A stretch of 64,000 nucleotides of DNA from Siphonodentalium dalli (GCA_032622095.1 CP136067.1:182126556-182190555); one strand, 5' to 3'; positions 46,443-57,010 are shown, counted from the first letter of the stretch. Program-made: numbers and translations. Notes: generated by a model from the letters alone, not told the origin.

Positions 46443-46734
46443 AGGAATGTGTTTCCGTAATTGGCGTTAGTCGTACTGAACGGGAACTTGCAGTTCGCAA
46501 CCTTTCCAAGGCCGAAAAAATCCTTTTTCCTTGCCTGCCTGGATGAGATTTTCTTGGTGCCTCTTTTTTTTCCTTCAATTTTCTCCAGAAAGCTAGTCTA
46601 TATAGTTACCTGTTAGAGTGTCAATTTTATCGTTTTCCCAATCGCAAAAGCAATAATAAGTAGGTTATTAAGCTCAACGTTGGTTGAGATCTTACTGCAG
46701 AGTGAATGAATTCAAGGGACAACATGCTTTTATC

Positions 46735-46945
46735 CAATGCTTCATGCTTGGCTTATTTTCAATACACATGGATCAACCATATTCCATGGCACCATGACTA
46801 CACTATTATATCTCGCTTACGGCTGAAAGGTTTTAAAAAATAAAATATTTGCAACAAAAAAAACCTGCCTGGCTGTCTGGAAAATTTTCTCAATGTTATC
46901 GGAAACAGAGCAGTTTTTTGTTTTGGCCTAATATCAATATTCTTT
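46735..46945. repeat. Dispersed repeat pair, member 2
   Basis: Matches 43980-44190 over about 210 bp in the same orientation. An extra TATC and a longer A-rich stretch distinguish it. Confidence 0.85.
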
Positions 46946-47399
46946 TCAGATGTTTAGACTTAAGTGCCCTGGAAAATCAACAATAGTTACTGTTTTACCA
47001 GGTTAAATTCCTAATCAAAGGGGGGGGGGGGGTTGCAAACGAAGTTTCACAGAGTTGAAACGTTTGCTGTTCAGTGATGGCATGCACTGGTAGGAAATTA
47101 AAAGTTGGACACCACTAAAACAAAGACCATCTATCTCTGGATTCATGACCGCGTTTCGATACAAACTGGTTTAGAATTAAAAAAAAAGTTTAGAGAATCA
47201 CGCCATATGACCGACAAAGCTGAGGATGATGTAGCATGCACCTTCGAGCAGCATTCATAAAATACTTTAGAAAAAACAGCAATAAGTGTAAAAAGATATG
47301 CAATCGATCAAGTATGGGACATTAAGTGTCGCTTTAATAGCCATATATGTAAAAATTGCAACTATGATTTATTTTTGTGCGAAAGAAAATCTAATTAAA
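46946..47399. other. Intergenic with poly-G tract
   Basis: A run of 13 G near 47020. No gene or recognisable repeat otherwise. Confidence 0.5.
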
Positions 47400-47520
47400 T
47401 GGCCAGAGTGTGTGGCGGCTGCGGTGTAAATACAAAAAGGCAGATGGCGTTTCTGCACACCAGAGGACTAGACCTCTTGCATTGTCACAGTCGTTATAGA
47501 CGCTTTGTGTGATTACCGAA

Positions 47521-47565
<45 letters not shown>

Positions 47566-47593
47566 ATGTCTCTCTTTCCTCTCTCTCGCTCTC

Positions 47594-47632
<39 letters not shown>

Positions 47633-47728
47633 GAACTCAGGTGAGATTCTGCGAATCTAAAAAAGACGGAGAGCAGTGTAGCTGTCAATGCGTAAATATA
47701 AAAGACCGATGGCTTCTCTGCGCGAGAG

Positions 47729-47791
47729 GTTAAGCAACGCCGAGCTCGGTTAGTCCTTGAGTGGGTGACCGGTTGGGGATTCCGGTGCTGC
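47729..47791 (+). pseudogene. 5S rRNA-derived fragment 1
   Basis: GTTAAGCAACGCCGAGCTCG, GTTAGTCCTTGAGTGGGTGA, CCGGTTGGGGATTCCGGTGC and TG follow the order of the 3' half of eukaryotic 5S rRNA, including box C and loop E regions. The 5' half is missing, so it is not a functional 5S gene. Confidence 0.85.
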
Positions 47792-47823
47792 CCACTTTCG
47801 TTGCGACTCCCGCACTTTTCTCA

Positions 47824-47901
<78 letters not shown>

Positions 47902-48191
47902 TATCATCTCTCTCATTCTGTCACACTGGGGACTCGACACACCCCTCAGACTCCTGTATGGTGCGACCGCTATGGGTGGGGGGAGTAGTCACGATATAAA
48001 TATAAAAGGCCAATGGCTTCTCTCTCTCCCCTCTGTTACATTTGGGACTCGTCCAGCCCTCAGAGACTGTGTCATGATGAGAACGCTTTGTGGGGACTCG
48101 GGTGAGATTCGGTGAATCTCAAAAGCCGATGACTTCTCTGCACAAGATGTATAGATCTCTTGCATGGTCACAGTCGTTAGACGCTTTGTGT

Positions 48192-48264
48192 GATCACCGA
48201 AGTTAAGCAACGTCGAGCTTGGTTAGTCATTGTATGCGTGACCGGCTGGGGTTCCATGTTCTGC
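48192..48264 (+). pseudogene. 5S rRNA-derived fragment 2
   Basis: GATCACCGAAGTTAAGCAAC, GTCGAGCTTGGTTAGTCATT and GTATGCGTGACCGGCTGGGG match 5S rRNA from about the middle to near the 3' end. Several substitutions (TCATTGTATGC for TACTTGGATGG) and a missing 5' third show it is a derived copy. Confidence 0.85.
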
Positions 48265-48303
48265 CAACTTTCGATGCTACTCCCGCATTTCTCCCCCCCC
48301 CTC

Positions 48304-48348
<45 letters not shown>

Positions 48349-48376
48349 CTGTTACAATTGCATACATATATACTTG

Positions 48377-48456
48377 TAGGTTTTCATTATGATATACGTA
48401 GGGTTTGGTGGTTGGGTAGGTTTTCATTATGATATACGTAGGGTTTGGTGGTTGGG
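48377..48456. repeat. 40-bp exact tandem duplication
   Basis: TAGGTTTTCATTATGATATA followed by CGTAGGGTTTGGTGGTTGGG occurs at 48377-48416 and again, identical, at 48417-48456. Confidence 0.98.
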
Positions 48457-48890
48457 TTTAGACTTCGTTTCCGGCGCTGTCTTATACCACAGCGATGTTA
48501 CATGTAGTTCCATTTGGCGACAGAAAAAAATAAATTGGAGAGTGTTCATTACACCCAACAAATGGTAAGAGCATTATCTACGGGCTATGCATGCAGCGTG
48601 CATACCGTGTGCCGTTTTGGGATCGACACATGCTTCACTCCTGACAATTGCCCAGATCGTTATGTTGTGTCTTTCTTTCTCAAAATGAAAAAAATAGCTT
48701 GAATGACGAGAACCTTGTTTTTTTTATTATTTGTTGGTCGGCTCATTTCAGAAGAAAAAAACTACACCATATCATGTACATCTTTCCAACCCCAAGATCT
48801 GTCAAGACTCTACATATTTGCACTATTTTACACAGCGTAGAACCTCCACTTCTTCGTTTGTTATTAACTTGTCTAAACCAGCTGGTAACT
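48457..48890. other. Intergenic, nothing supported
   Basis: Several overlapping short frames (48514-48983) on both strands without any domain. Confidence 0.45.
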
Positions 48891-49364
48891 TGTTTAACCC
48901 TTTCAGTGCCAGTGGCCGATCTCATCGGCCCTAATTTACGCTCTGTAAAATCGGCCCTAAAAAAGATTTTTTTTTTTTTTTAGATTTTTTTGGGTTGAAT
49001 TTGTTTTGGGTATGCTTAAGCATGCTATAGCGAATTTAAAAACAAACTGGATAAAACCTTAGGGGCATGTTATAACTCAAAACTATCACCAAGTATTCAT
49101 AGTAATAATTTTGATGCCCATGAAAAACGTAATATTCCCTGGCACTAAACCTACAAAATAAGTATGTTAAAGAATATAAGAACAAATTATTAAAATTGTA
49201 AAAAATTGTAAAAAATAATAACAAATGATGAAAAATTGTTAGGCCAATGCATTCTCTTATATATGCGAGGCGACTTATGGTCGACTCGCATATATAAGAG
49301 AATGCATTGGCACAGGGTATATAGGTTGATACATAAATCGGACCTGGCACTGAAAGGGTTAAAC
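48891..49364. mobile_element. Double-hairpin family element E
   Basis: Ends TTTAACCCTTTCAGTGCCAG and its complement CTGGCACTGAAAGGGTTAAA match the MITE at 27742. Inside the right end is one full 69-bp hairpin (49243-49311), preceded by the AT-rich spacer (TTAAAGAATATAAGAACAAA) found in A, B, D and F. The left hairpin is absent. The hairpin is flanked by GGCACAGGG as in C, D and F. Confidence 0.85.
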
Positions 49365-49617
49365 AGGTTAGTAACATGCAGAAGAGGAAGTAGCGATTCT
49401 ACGCTGCCGTACTGTTTAGACCAGGCAATTCTTCAAGGATTGGCCACTTATAAACGGACAATCCGTACCTAAAATGTTCGTTAATTAATGGACAATCCGA
49501 CCACGCGTGGCACGCGAGCTTGGGATTGTCCACTAAATGACGACATGTATAGCTAATCCTGCATGTTAGCTTCATAATTAATATGAAGGGCAATAACTCT
49601 ATAAAGAATGTTAATTT
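49365..49617. other. Intergenic, short inverted pair
   Basis: TGGACAATCC near 49489 and GGATTGTCCA near 49533 form a short inverted pair around CACGCGTGGCACGCGAGC. Nothing else supported. Confidence 0.5.
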
Positions 49618-49730
49618 ACTAAATAACGGCGATTTGTATGAGAAGAAGTGTTTTTGACGAAATAACGGAGATATTTGAAGAAGAGTTTTTGACGAAATAA
49701 CGGAAATATTCGGAGAAGTGTTTTTAAGGA
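49618..49730. repeat. ~45-bp tandem repeat, about 2.5 copies
   Basis: AAATAACGG.GAT.TTTG.AGAAGA.GTTTTTGACG repeats at about 49620, 49660 and 49695. Confidence 0.8.
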
Positions 49731-50074
49731 GCGTATTATTCAAATTCATATCCACGTACACGTACAGACTAATCGTATATATAACAAATACTATAAGACA
49801 AAATGTTCAGGGCATTTTTAAGTGTTTATATATTTGTGAGCCAATCCAGACGAGTGATCACTATATCGCTTTATCTCTCCCCGGAAAAGTTACGTTCTTG
49901 TCACATGTTCTAAAGTATGAGAAGTTTCTGCATGTCTTAGTTTCAAACGAAGATTGAGAGAATAGTATTCAGATTATAGAGAAGTTCTCATGATGAAATC
50001 TCAGAACACAAGCTCATCACGATGTCTCATCCGACTCAGAATTATTATTTCATACACATAGATGAGGTGTAAGC
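49731..50074. other. Intergenic, nothing supported
   Basis: No recognisable gene. The 79-aa frame at 49718-49957 is unsupported. Confidence 0.45.
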
Positions 50075-50195
50075 AGAATGAGGTCCCCAGAGGGTGAATT
50101 TAGTGATGCTACCCCGCATAGTGGGCTAGCATCACCAAATTCACCCTCTGGGGACCTCATTCTGCAAATGACAGACACACTATTTCAAGGCTTGC
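50075..50195. mobile_element. Hairpin MITE, GCAGAATGAGGTCC type, copy 2
   Basis: GCAGAATGAGGTCCCCAGAG...GGTGAATTTAGTGATGCTAC is mirrored by TAGCATCACCAAATTCACCC...TCTGGGGACCTCATTCTGC. The right flank AAATGACAGACACACTATTT plus CAAGGCTTGC matches copy 1, but the left outer arm is missing. Confidence 0.9.
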
Positions 50196-50214
50196 TTTCA
50201 TAACATCACGAAGT

Positions 50215-50290
50215 TCCCATGTTTTGTACCAATCGAATATGATATATACGGGCGTAGCTAGAATAGAGATTCATGGCATGATCTAAACCG
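50215..50290. repeat. Third copy of the 41.2-kb foldback arm
   Basis: GAAGTTCCCATGTTTTGTAC, GAATATGATATATACGGGCG and AGAGATTCATGGCATGATCT match 41228-41312. It is an isolated arm fragment next to the hairpin MITE. Confidence 0.8.
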
Positions 50291-50399
50291 ATCCCTGCAC
50301 ATAACGGCCGCTGCATACAAATGGATAAATGAGTTAAATATCCACGGTCTGTTTTGACACCACCTTTCCTAAGTTAATATTCAGACACATTGTCCGAAC

Positions 50400-53300
50400 A
50401 CATTGTGTGCCTTTAAAGGTACGGTTGGCCTTGGCGGTGGGTATCCTGTGAAAATATTTCCACCCGTCAAAAACCGCCACAAACAGAAAGAACATCAAAA
50501 TGTAGACAGACTTTGTCCGTATATAAATAAGAAATATCGCATAAACAGTATGTTATGGTCATATATATGTTTGACCATTGTTATGTAAACAAAAGCATAA
50601 AAATTTACTTTTCTGGTGTTTGTTTATATTATGATGGTAAACATAAAGAGCGTTCTTTGTTGGTGAATTCCTGATATGGAACTAATAAAGAGCGTTTATG
50701 CCATTTGTGTGTGATTAGCCAGTAGCATTGTGCTGTCCTTTGTAACCCAATCAGGCTCTTGCTTAGGTAAAATATAGTAGGTATTTATGATGACATGCTG
50801 TTTACGCGATGGTCATGGTATATATGAACGAAACTGTGTGCGTTTTATTGTTTTTCTGTTTACGGTGTTTGGAACAAATATGAATATTTTCGACAATTAA
50901 GGTCTCACGTGCCTTTAAATATTTTCTAATTGCGTGTCACATGTAAGAATATGGAAGAGCGAAACTTTTACATGTCATTGATTGAGAGCATGAATGTATT
51001 TTGTCTCTTCATCCGTTGTTATTGTTTGTTCTCAATAAAAAAAATAAAACAGAAATATTTGCCAGATTGAACAAAATTCACAACATGTTGAACCGTTCCA
51101 TATTTGAAACTAAGGTGCTCATTGGCGCGACATAGATATTTTCTGGTATAGAAAACGTACCAATGGTAGTTTTGTGGCGTCAAAATATGACAATGCATCT
51201 TTAAGGAAAATGTGCTTTACCACCATGGAAGCTTGTACACGATAGATGCGACACTATTAAAGTTTGACTCCTTAATATATAATTGGCCAGATCAGCATGT
51301 TTTTGCAGGTTTTTTTTATATAATTTGTCGGTCGGCGATAAAACTAATAATAGGAGTTTTTGAAGCAGACGACATCTGGATGTGAGCGTTCCATCCGTGA
51401 CACCTGATGTCGGGAATTTACACGTGCACGGTGCTAGCCTGTAAATGGACCTGCAAAGTAGTCGCTGCTGGGTGGGACTATTTACTGAGGTCAAGACTGT
51501 CTTGTTGTTTGGTTACATGTATATCCATGTGATAATGCGAGTCATAATTGCTACCTTTAAAATGTATTTGTGTTAACATAGAATCGTTACAATTTTATCT
51601 GATGACTCTCAAAAAAGCCAGAATTGCATAATTTGGAGCAATACGATATATATATGTATATTCAATAAGATGATTCGGTTTCATTGTCGCGGAACGGTCT
51701 ACTCGAGTGGGAACGAGTCATAAAGTCTGTAAAATAAACATGATTATAACAAATCGTTGATACGCCGTAGCGTGTCGTCCGGCATGTGTGGTCTATATAC
51801 AAACTCCAAGCATGTTAATACTAAACGAATATCCGATTAGGTGCATGCATGCAAACGGCAGCATTCACGTGCGTGTGATCAAGGCATCGCGCTATCATTC
51901 ATTCACGTTCTTGAGATCGAAAATCTGAATGCTGAGATGGATGTTCAATTAATTTCAATTGAAACACATTCATCATATATATGCACACACTATTTCGAAT
52001 ATGTTATGGATTCATATTTCAGATGACATTCGCAGTCCAATTTACCAGTCTCAGATACACATAAAAACACTCGAAAACTCATCAGAACTCCTTAAGTAAT
52101 ACGCATATTTACTGCACAGAAACTCGGCGTTTGGCGCATCTTCATCTGTGCCGTTCGCTTCTTTCTGGACCGACAGTGGTCCCTTCATATCGCGCGGATA
52201 TTGAGAACGACAGGGATTTTTTAAATTCTGTCAAATCGTATGCTTCATTGACAGATTCAACTATATACCGGCATTTGTTTTGTAAGCGTGGGAGTCCAGG
52301 AACTATACCAGTGAATGGATGTTCTCGAAAATTTGAGTGAGCAAAAGTAAAAACACCATTGAAAAAATTCGCCAAAAAAATATTAATGGTCTGATCTGGG
52401 AAAACTAAATGACAACTAGTGGATAAATACTCCTGCTTCGTGTGGACATACACATACGATGATCGATGTCTGTATTACGATGAGAAACAAACATATCCCC
52501 ATATCATATACGTGAAAATGACTTTCCCATATTCTCGGTTTTGGCGATACCCTCGGTCTTGGCGATACCACGTACACGGGGGTGGTTAACTTGCTTTGTT
52601 TATTGTCGAGTAAATTGTTGTTGTTGTTCTGTACTATAATGTCATTCATTATATTTTTATATAAGTTCGTCGAATACACAAGCACTAATCTGGGAGTGTT
52701 TCTAAAAATATAGTTAAACACATGTGATCAAATTATGTAACAGACTGCGAATAATTAGTTTTAACCTTATTTTTCATTGAGAAAAACATGTCATATTAAC
52801 GTCAACATATTTACCGAGTAAATCGTCGGATACGCAGGTACTACATCAGTACCCTACATCAGTACCCAACTTAAGCGACAAGTGCACACGTTAGGTCAAA
52901 ATACCTTAAATGTGAAACTGCCTAGCAATAAAGAATGCATTCATTGCACTACACCGCTGCGACAAAAAGTTACTGCTGATACAGGCTGATAAAAATAATA
53001 TTTGCAATAGTATGCGAAAAAAGCTATCTTACAAACCATCTACCGTATGACATTAGCTGTGTCTCTGGCCTTTAAAAAAGTTTTTAAATGACAATAACTG
53101 CCCTATATTTACCTTCAATCTTCCGAGAAGATTGGTTACCTCACGTATATAAGACAATAATCACGCACCCTCTACATTCACAAAATTAACGCCTGTAGGA
53201 ATTAGAACATTTCGCCAAACGGTTTACATGGACGTCGCCGATATTCATAAACCAATAACTGAAGCCATAATATGCACCATTGTTGTAAGTATTCCGAATC

Positions 53301-53925
53301 ATTTGTGGGGAAAGTTCAGGTTAATTATAAGTTCAAGAAACGGCTGTGTTGAACTTATAATCTGAACATTGCCTAAGGTAAATTCTCATCAATTAGTATT
53401 TAGTAAAGAGCTTGTTAAAGGCACTGGCGGCGTTCGTTGCAGTAATATTCATATTTATTCAAATCGCCATCAACAGAAGGAATATTAAAATATATAATCA
53501 ACGCGTAAATAGTATATTGTCGTCAAGACGTACGATGGTGTACGTAAACCAGAACCTGCTCGTGTTACAGAAGTTTTGCTTCTGTTTACATAACACAGCG
53601 CAATTCTATTGGCTAATCGCACACAAATGATATAAACGCTCTTTATTATTTCCATATTAGTAAACAGTCACAAATAACGCTCTTTGTGTTTACCATATCC
53701 GGATCTAAACAAAATCCGGTTACCGTGACCTTTGTTTTTCTTTTGTTTACATAACAAAGGAAAAACAATTGACAATAACATACTGTTTATACCATATTTC
53801 TGATTGGTATAAGAACAAGGTATGTCTATATTTTACTATTCTTTCTGTTTATGGCGGTTTTTGGCGGAGGTGAATATTTTAACAGCATACCCACCCGCCT
53901 GTATCTTTAAAACACATTGAACCCA
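50400..53925. mobile_element. 3.5-kb foldback element with ~0.5-kb arms
   Basis: The reverse complement of 53395-53925 matches 50400-50900. Landmarks: TGTG.TTTAAAG at the outer ends, GGCGGGTGGGTATGCTG, GAATATT...CGCC.AAAAACCGCCA, CATAAACAGTATGTTAT, AATAAAGAGCGTTTAT, GTGATTAGCCA and AAATATGAATATT. Short CTCTTTATT and GTTTAC motifs recur within each arm. The interior (50900-53395) has no recognisable gene. The frames at 51201, 52131, 52142 and 52416 are unsupported. Near 53313-53375 a smaller hairpin (TTATAAGTTCAA and TTGAACTTATAA) lies beside the right arm. Confidence 0.75.
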
Positions 53926-53984
53926 TTCGTAACACTGCGGCGGCTTTGAACTTTGCACGACCAATATCAATCTCACCCCTGGTC

Positions 53985-54048
53985 AAGTGGTCCTGCTAAT
54001 GTGCTATGATGTTGTTGGGTCCTGCTGAATTGCTATGATGTTGTTAGG
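53985..54048. repeat. ~30-bp tandem duplication
   Basis: GTCCTGCTAATGTGCTATGA and GTCCTGCTGAATTGCTATGA, each followed by TGTTGTT(G/A)G, are adjacent. Confidence 0.85.
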
Positions 54049-54370
54049 GCTGACTGAAGCTGTATTTTTCAACATATTTTATACCTCCTTCCAAATAACA
54101 TAGAATGAAGCATGCCCGTTAAAGGTTTGACAGGCGAGATCGGCACATGTGCTTCTACATATAGCTATAGGTCGAACAATTTAATAATTTGGACATGTAT
54201 TGGTCAGTTGGTTGAAATTGAGTACATGAGACTAACCGGGCCTGTACGTTTGGTCAATAACACACATTGGCCAGTTTGGTTAAAATTTTGTACATTTGAC
54301 CTGCTTGGTTAATATACATTTTTACAGAACTTATGTCAAGAATTGATATAAGCTCATCTTTTATATACAC
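54049..54370. other. Intergenic, nothing supported
   Basis: Contains CCTCCTTCCAAATAACATAG near 54092, similar to CTTCCTTCCAAATAACGTAG near 295, suggesting another old dispersed repeat. No gene. Confidence 0.45.
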
Positions 54371-54446
54371 AGATAATGTCACCGGCTGTTGCCGCGAAAA
54401 CAATAGCAATTATTGTTTTCGCGGCAACAGCCGGGGACATTATCTA
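54371..54446. mobile_element. Near-perfect 76-bp palindrome
   Basis: GATAATGTC, one mismatch, then CCGGCTGTTGCCGCGAAAAC and AATA are mirrored exactly to GACATTATC at 54446. A 63-aa frame runs through it but has no meaning beyond the palindrome. Confidence 0.95.
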
Positions 54447-54610
54447 TTTATATAAAAGAGTAGGATCTGTCCTTCTGTCTGTCTGTCTGTTCGGAATTTT
54501 CTCCCAGACCCCTGGACCGATTTCAACCAAATTCGGTGTGGTGACTCGAGTTACCCTAGTGGAGTAACGGCGTTAGTTTTTCAAAATTTTGATCTAAATT
54601 TTTTTTAATT
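54447..54610. repeat. CTGTCTGTC-start dispersed repeat (copy 2)
   Basis: ATAAAAGAGTAGGATCTGTC, the CTGTCTGTC run, AGACCCCTGGACCGATTTCA, ACCAAATTCGG, GTGACTCGAGTTACCC and GTTAGTTTTTCAAAA match the order seen at 13800-14000. The start matches 11958. Confidence 0.75.
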
Positions 54611-54929
54611 AAATCAATTTAAAAAAAATACAAATAAACTCACTATATGGGCCTATTTCAGAATCTAATAAATGTTAATATTTAGGTTCAATATGAACCT
54701 ATTTGCAGACCAGATGTACGCTCTTAATATATTTGTTCTCACTGTGGCCCGCGCCATCCAACGTTGTGTTTCAGAATCAAAAGTCGATTATGAACCTATT
54801 TGAATAATTAGGTCCAAATGTGCGCGAAGTGCAACGGACTATTTAGGGATTTCTTTGTGATCGCCTCCGTCTGCGCAGAATATACACAAGCTATTGTTCG
54901 ATCGGTTCAGAAACATGTCGATGTGAGCG
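54611..54929. other. Intergenic, nothing supported
   Basis: AT-rich, with repeated GAACCTATTTG motifs at about 54695 and 54795. No gene. Confidence 0.5.
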
Positions 54930-55110
54930 AGGTCAAGGACACGGTCGCACGTTAAATTGAAACCCGCCCATATTGTTCCCGGGATGAAAGTAGGCCAACA
55001 TACCAAATTTGAGTCGGATCTGTCTAGCAGTTTTTGAGTCTAGAGCACACATACACACAGACAGACAGAATACAGACAGAAGTTCCTCCAAAATATATAA
55101 TATATATGCC
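54930..55110. repeat. Dispersed repeat with CA/GACA microsatellite end
   Basis: CCCGGGATGAAAGTAGGCCA, ACATACCAAATTTGAGTCGG and ATCTGTCTAGCAGTTTTTGA, then GCACACATACACACAGACAG. This arrangement resembles a dispersed invertebrate repeat. Only one copy is in this window. Confidence 0.5.
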
Positions 55111-55266
55111 GGGATTGACACGGCCTTGATATAAAGTCCTATACCTGTCAACCCCTTTAATATATAGCCTATGTTCATCTTGCCTCCAAGCATGCCGATG
55201 GGGTTATGCATTAATTATTAGTTCATCTGATGGTGTGCCAGAACTGATTTGTTTTTGACGGTCCTG

Positions 55267-55803
55267 GAATATCATTCATCTTGTCTGTAGACAGCTATCA
55301 GGCGCATGGGGCCGTCGGGTAATTAGATGTCGGGATTTTTTTTACCCTGTGCCAATGCATTATCTTATATATGCGAGTCGACCATATGTCGCCTCGCATA
55401 TATAAGAGAATGCATTGGCCTAACAATTTTTTACAATTTTAATAATTTTTTCTTGTATTCTTTAACAATTTATAATTTCACCCATACAGAGCCCCAGACA
55501 AACATGAACAGACGACACTCTTCTATATGCTTCTATATATGTGTGGGGCTCCCTGCAGGGTAATGCATGGATGTTTTTTTTATTTTATGTCCTAAAAATT
55601 GTAAGAAACATTTATTTAATGATAAAATGATAAAAAATTGTTAGGCCAATGCATTCTCTTATATATGCGAGGCGACCTATGGTCGACTCGCATATATAAG
55701 AGAATGCATTGGCACAGGGTAAACAAAAATCCCGACTTACGACTGGATTTGATATGGCGGGTCACATATCATTCTTCTTGTCTGTAGACAGCTGTCTAGA
55801 GGT
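55267..55803. mobile_element. Double-hairpin element F, left end truncated
   Basis: Hairpin 1 (55351-55419), the AT-rich spacer with the inner GCCCCAGACAAACATG...GTGTGGGGCT pair, hairpin 2 (55644-55713), then the D-type right TIR CCCGACTTACGACTGGATTT through GGCGGGTCACA. The left TIR starts only at GTCGGGATT (55329). Direct repeats of about 35 bp (ATATCATTC.TCTTGTCTG, then TAGACAGCT) flank it at 55267 and 55767, larger than a normal target duplication. Confidence 0.9.
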
Positions 55804-56440
55804 GCAGGCAACCACTTAACCGATTTATAGTCTATAAGAACAATGGTCAGTATAGATGATTAGTAATTGGTATATATACATGTATATATAAACATCCAAT
55901 TAACTAATGTATCGGGGTATTGGTTTAAACAGTATTTATTTTCCCTTTATATATGGACATTCAAATATATAATTACAATAGGTACACGTTTGGGGTATTG
56001 CCAGATACGGCCATGCTATAAAATGTTCGAGACGTGATTAGCGACATGCCATGAATTACCCGATAGGTGATAAACATGACGGATACTTAAAACTCACGAT
56101 TTTGTTCAACGCAACATGACTTGGCTCAAATTGAGTTTTGAGATGTGAAATTAATGCCAAATTGAAGAGCATAACAAATATATAAGAGATATTTTTGATG
56201 GAATAGAAAATTTCCTTCTCAGTTCAGAGTTATGATCGATTTAATGTCCGAAAACTCTAAAAGTTATTAAACTTACACGTTGTGTTAGTGGTCCGTCCGA
56301 CCGCCCAACAGTCCACCATTCCGTGCGTTTCAAAAAGTTTAGCCAAGCGTGTACGAGCATTAAAGCCTAAAAATGGTATACCCATTTAAAGTATTTATTT
56401 CTGTGGCTCGTCTGAATAAGCCCTATTTTATTATATTTTA
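55804..56440. other. Upstream region of the P450 exon
   Basis: No recognisable exon. A block near 56170-56330 ending GGTCCGTCCGACCGCCC resembles the GGAC-type dispersed repeats. A TTTTAG acceptor-like site precedes the next feature. Confidence 0.5.
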
Positions 56441-56449
56441 GGAAGCACG

Positions 56450-56675
56450 ATGACGTCACGAGGTGCTACGCTCGCAGGTCGGAATCTGACGTGGTCGCAA
56501 TTCTCGAGATTAAAACAACGTGCCTTTAAGGCTATGATTTCAACAGTTTCCACTGACGCCGAGTTACTTGACTACCCGATGACTAAACCAGTCTCCTCTA
56601 CCAAGCCTTATTCCGAAATCCCTGGACCGAAAGGGTTGCCATATATAGGATCAATTGTCCACTATCTACCTGGAG
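56450..56675 (+). CDS. Mitochondrial-clan cytochrome P450, first coding exon
   Basis: Starts at an ATG eight bases after a TTATATTTTAG acceptor-like site, so an upstream untranslated exon is possible. The first ~35 residues are basic, Ser/Thr-rich and lack acidic residues, as expected of a mitochondrial targeting peptide. Then come SEIPGPKGLPYIG, the proline-rich hinge of P450s, and HYLPGG. The exon ends one base into a Gly codon at a GT donor (56676), and joining to 57637 restores a continuous frame (LPGGKYYKKPLSY). The family are haem monooxygenases on the inner mitochondrial membrane. The pattern fits molluscan CYP10 or CYP27-like enzymes; exact subfamily not settled. Confidence 0.8.
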
Positions 56676-56835
56676 GTTCGTATATGCAACGTTCTTTAGA
56701 TTGGAAAGTTCATAGGAAGCGTTCGCCTTCATCAATAACAACTCAAATAAATTTTACTCCCAAATTTAGGCACCACTTTATTTCGTAGAGGCTGACCGCA
56801 CCAGGTGCATTCAATAGAGTTCACGACATGTACTG

Positions 56836-57010
56836 TCGATGATAGATAGATAGATAGATAATGATTTATTGGCAAAAAAAACATCCACACGAGGACAGTT
56901 TGCTAATACAATGGATAATAGTGTATACAAAAACGTGTGATAATAAGATATACAAGAACAAAATTACATGCTGAGATGTACAAGGAGTCTCGGTATCATT
57001 TATTATATTT
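56836..57010 (-). mobile_element. LINE-like 3' end in the P450 intron
   Basis: On the minus strand the sequence ends CCAATAAATCATTATCTATC, with a short (TATC)n tail at 56836-56860 on the plus strand read as GATAGATAGATAGATA. An AATAAA plus simple tail is characteristic of non-LTR retrotransposon 3' ends. The upstream extent is not clear. Confidence 0.55.

Larger units (their letters stand above)
47400..48355. repeat. CT-rich repeat cluster with 5S rRNA-derived segments
   Basis: Three related blocks share GATGGCTTCTCTGC, a CTCTTGCAT(T/G)GTCACAGTCG segment, AGACGCTTTGTGTGAT and long (CT)n runs (about 47527-47635, 47825-47905, 48296-48345). Two blocks contain the 3' half of 5S rRNA. GGTGAGATTCTGCGAATC and GGTGAGATTCGGTGAATC also repeat. 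The cluster reads as tandem or segmental copies of a 5S-derived retroposon or 5S cluster remnant. All Leu/Ser-repeat and Arg/Glu-repeat frames here are the (CT)n runs translated. Confidence 0.8.

Noticed and set aside
47729-48264. Functional 5S rRNA genes
   Set aside because: Both copies lack the 5' part and carry substitutions in conserved positions.
47494-48432. Ser/Leu and Arg/Glu repeat frames
   Set aside because: Translations of (CT)n microsatellites in the 5S-derived cluster.
33825-55563. Recurring peptide CANAFSYICESTIGRLAYI in many frames
   Set aside because: It is the 69-bp DNA palindrome translated; conservation is of the DNA hairpin, not of a protein.
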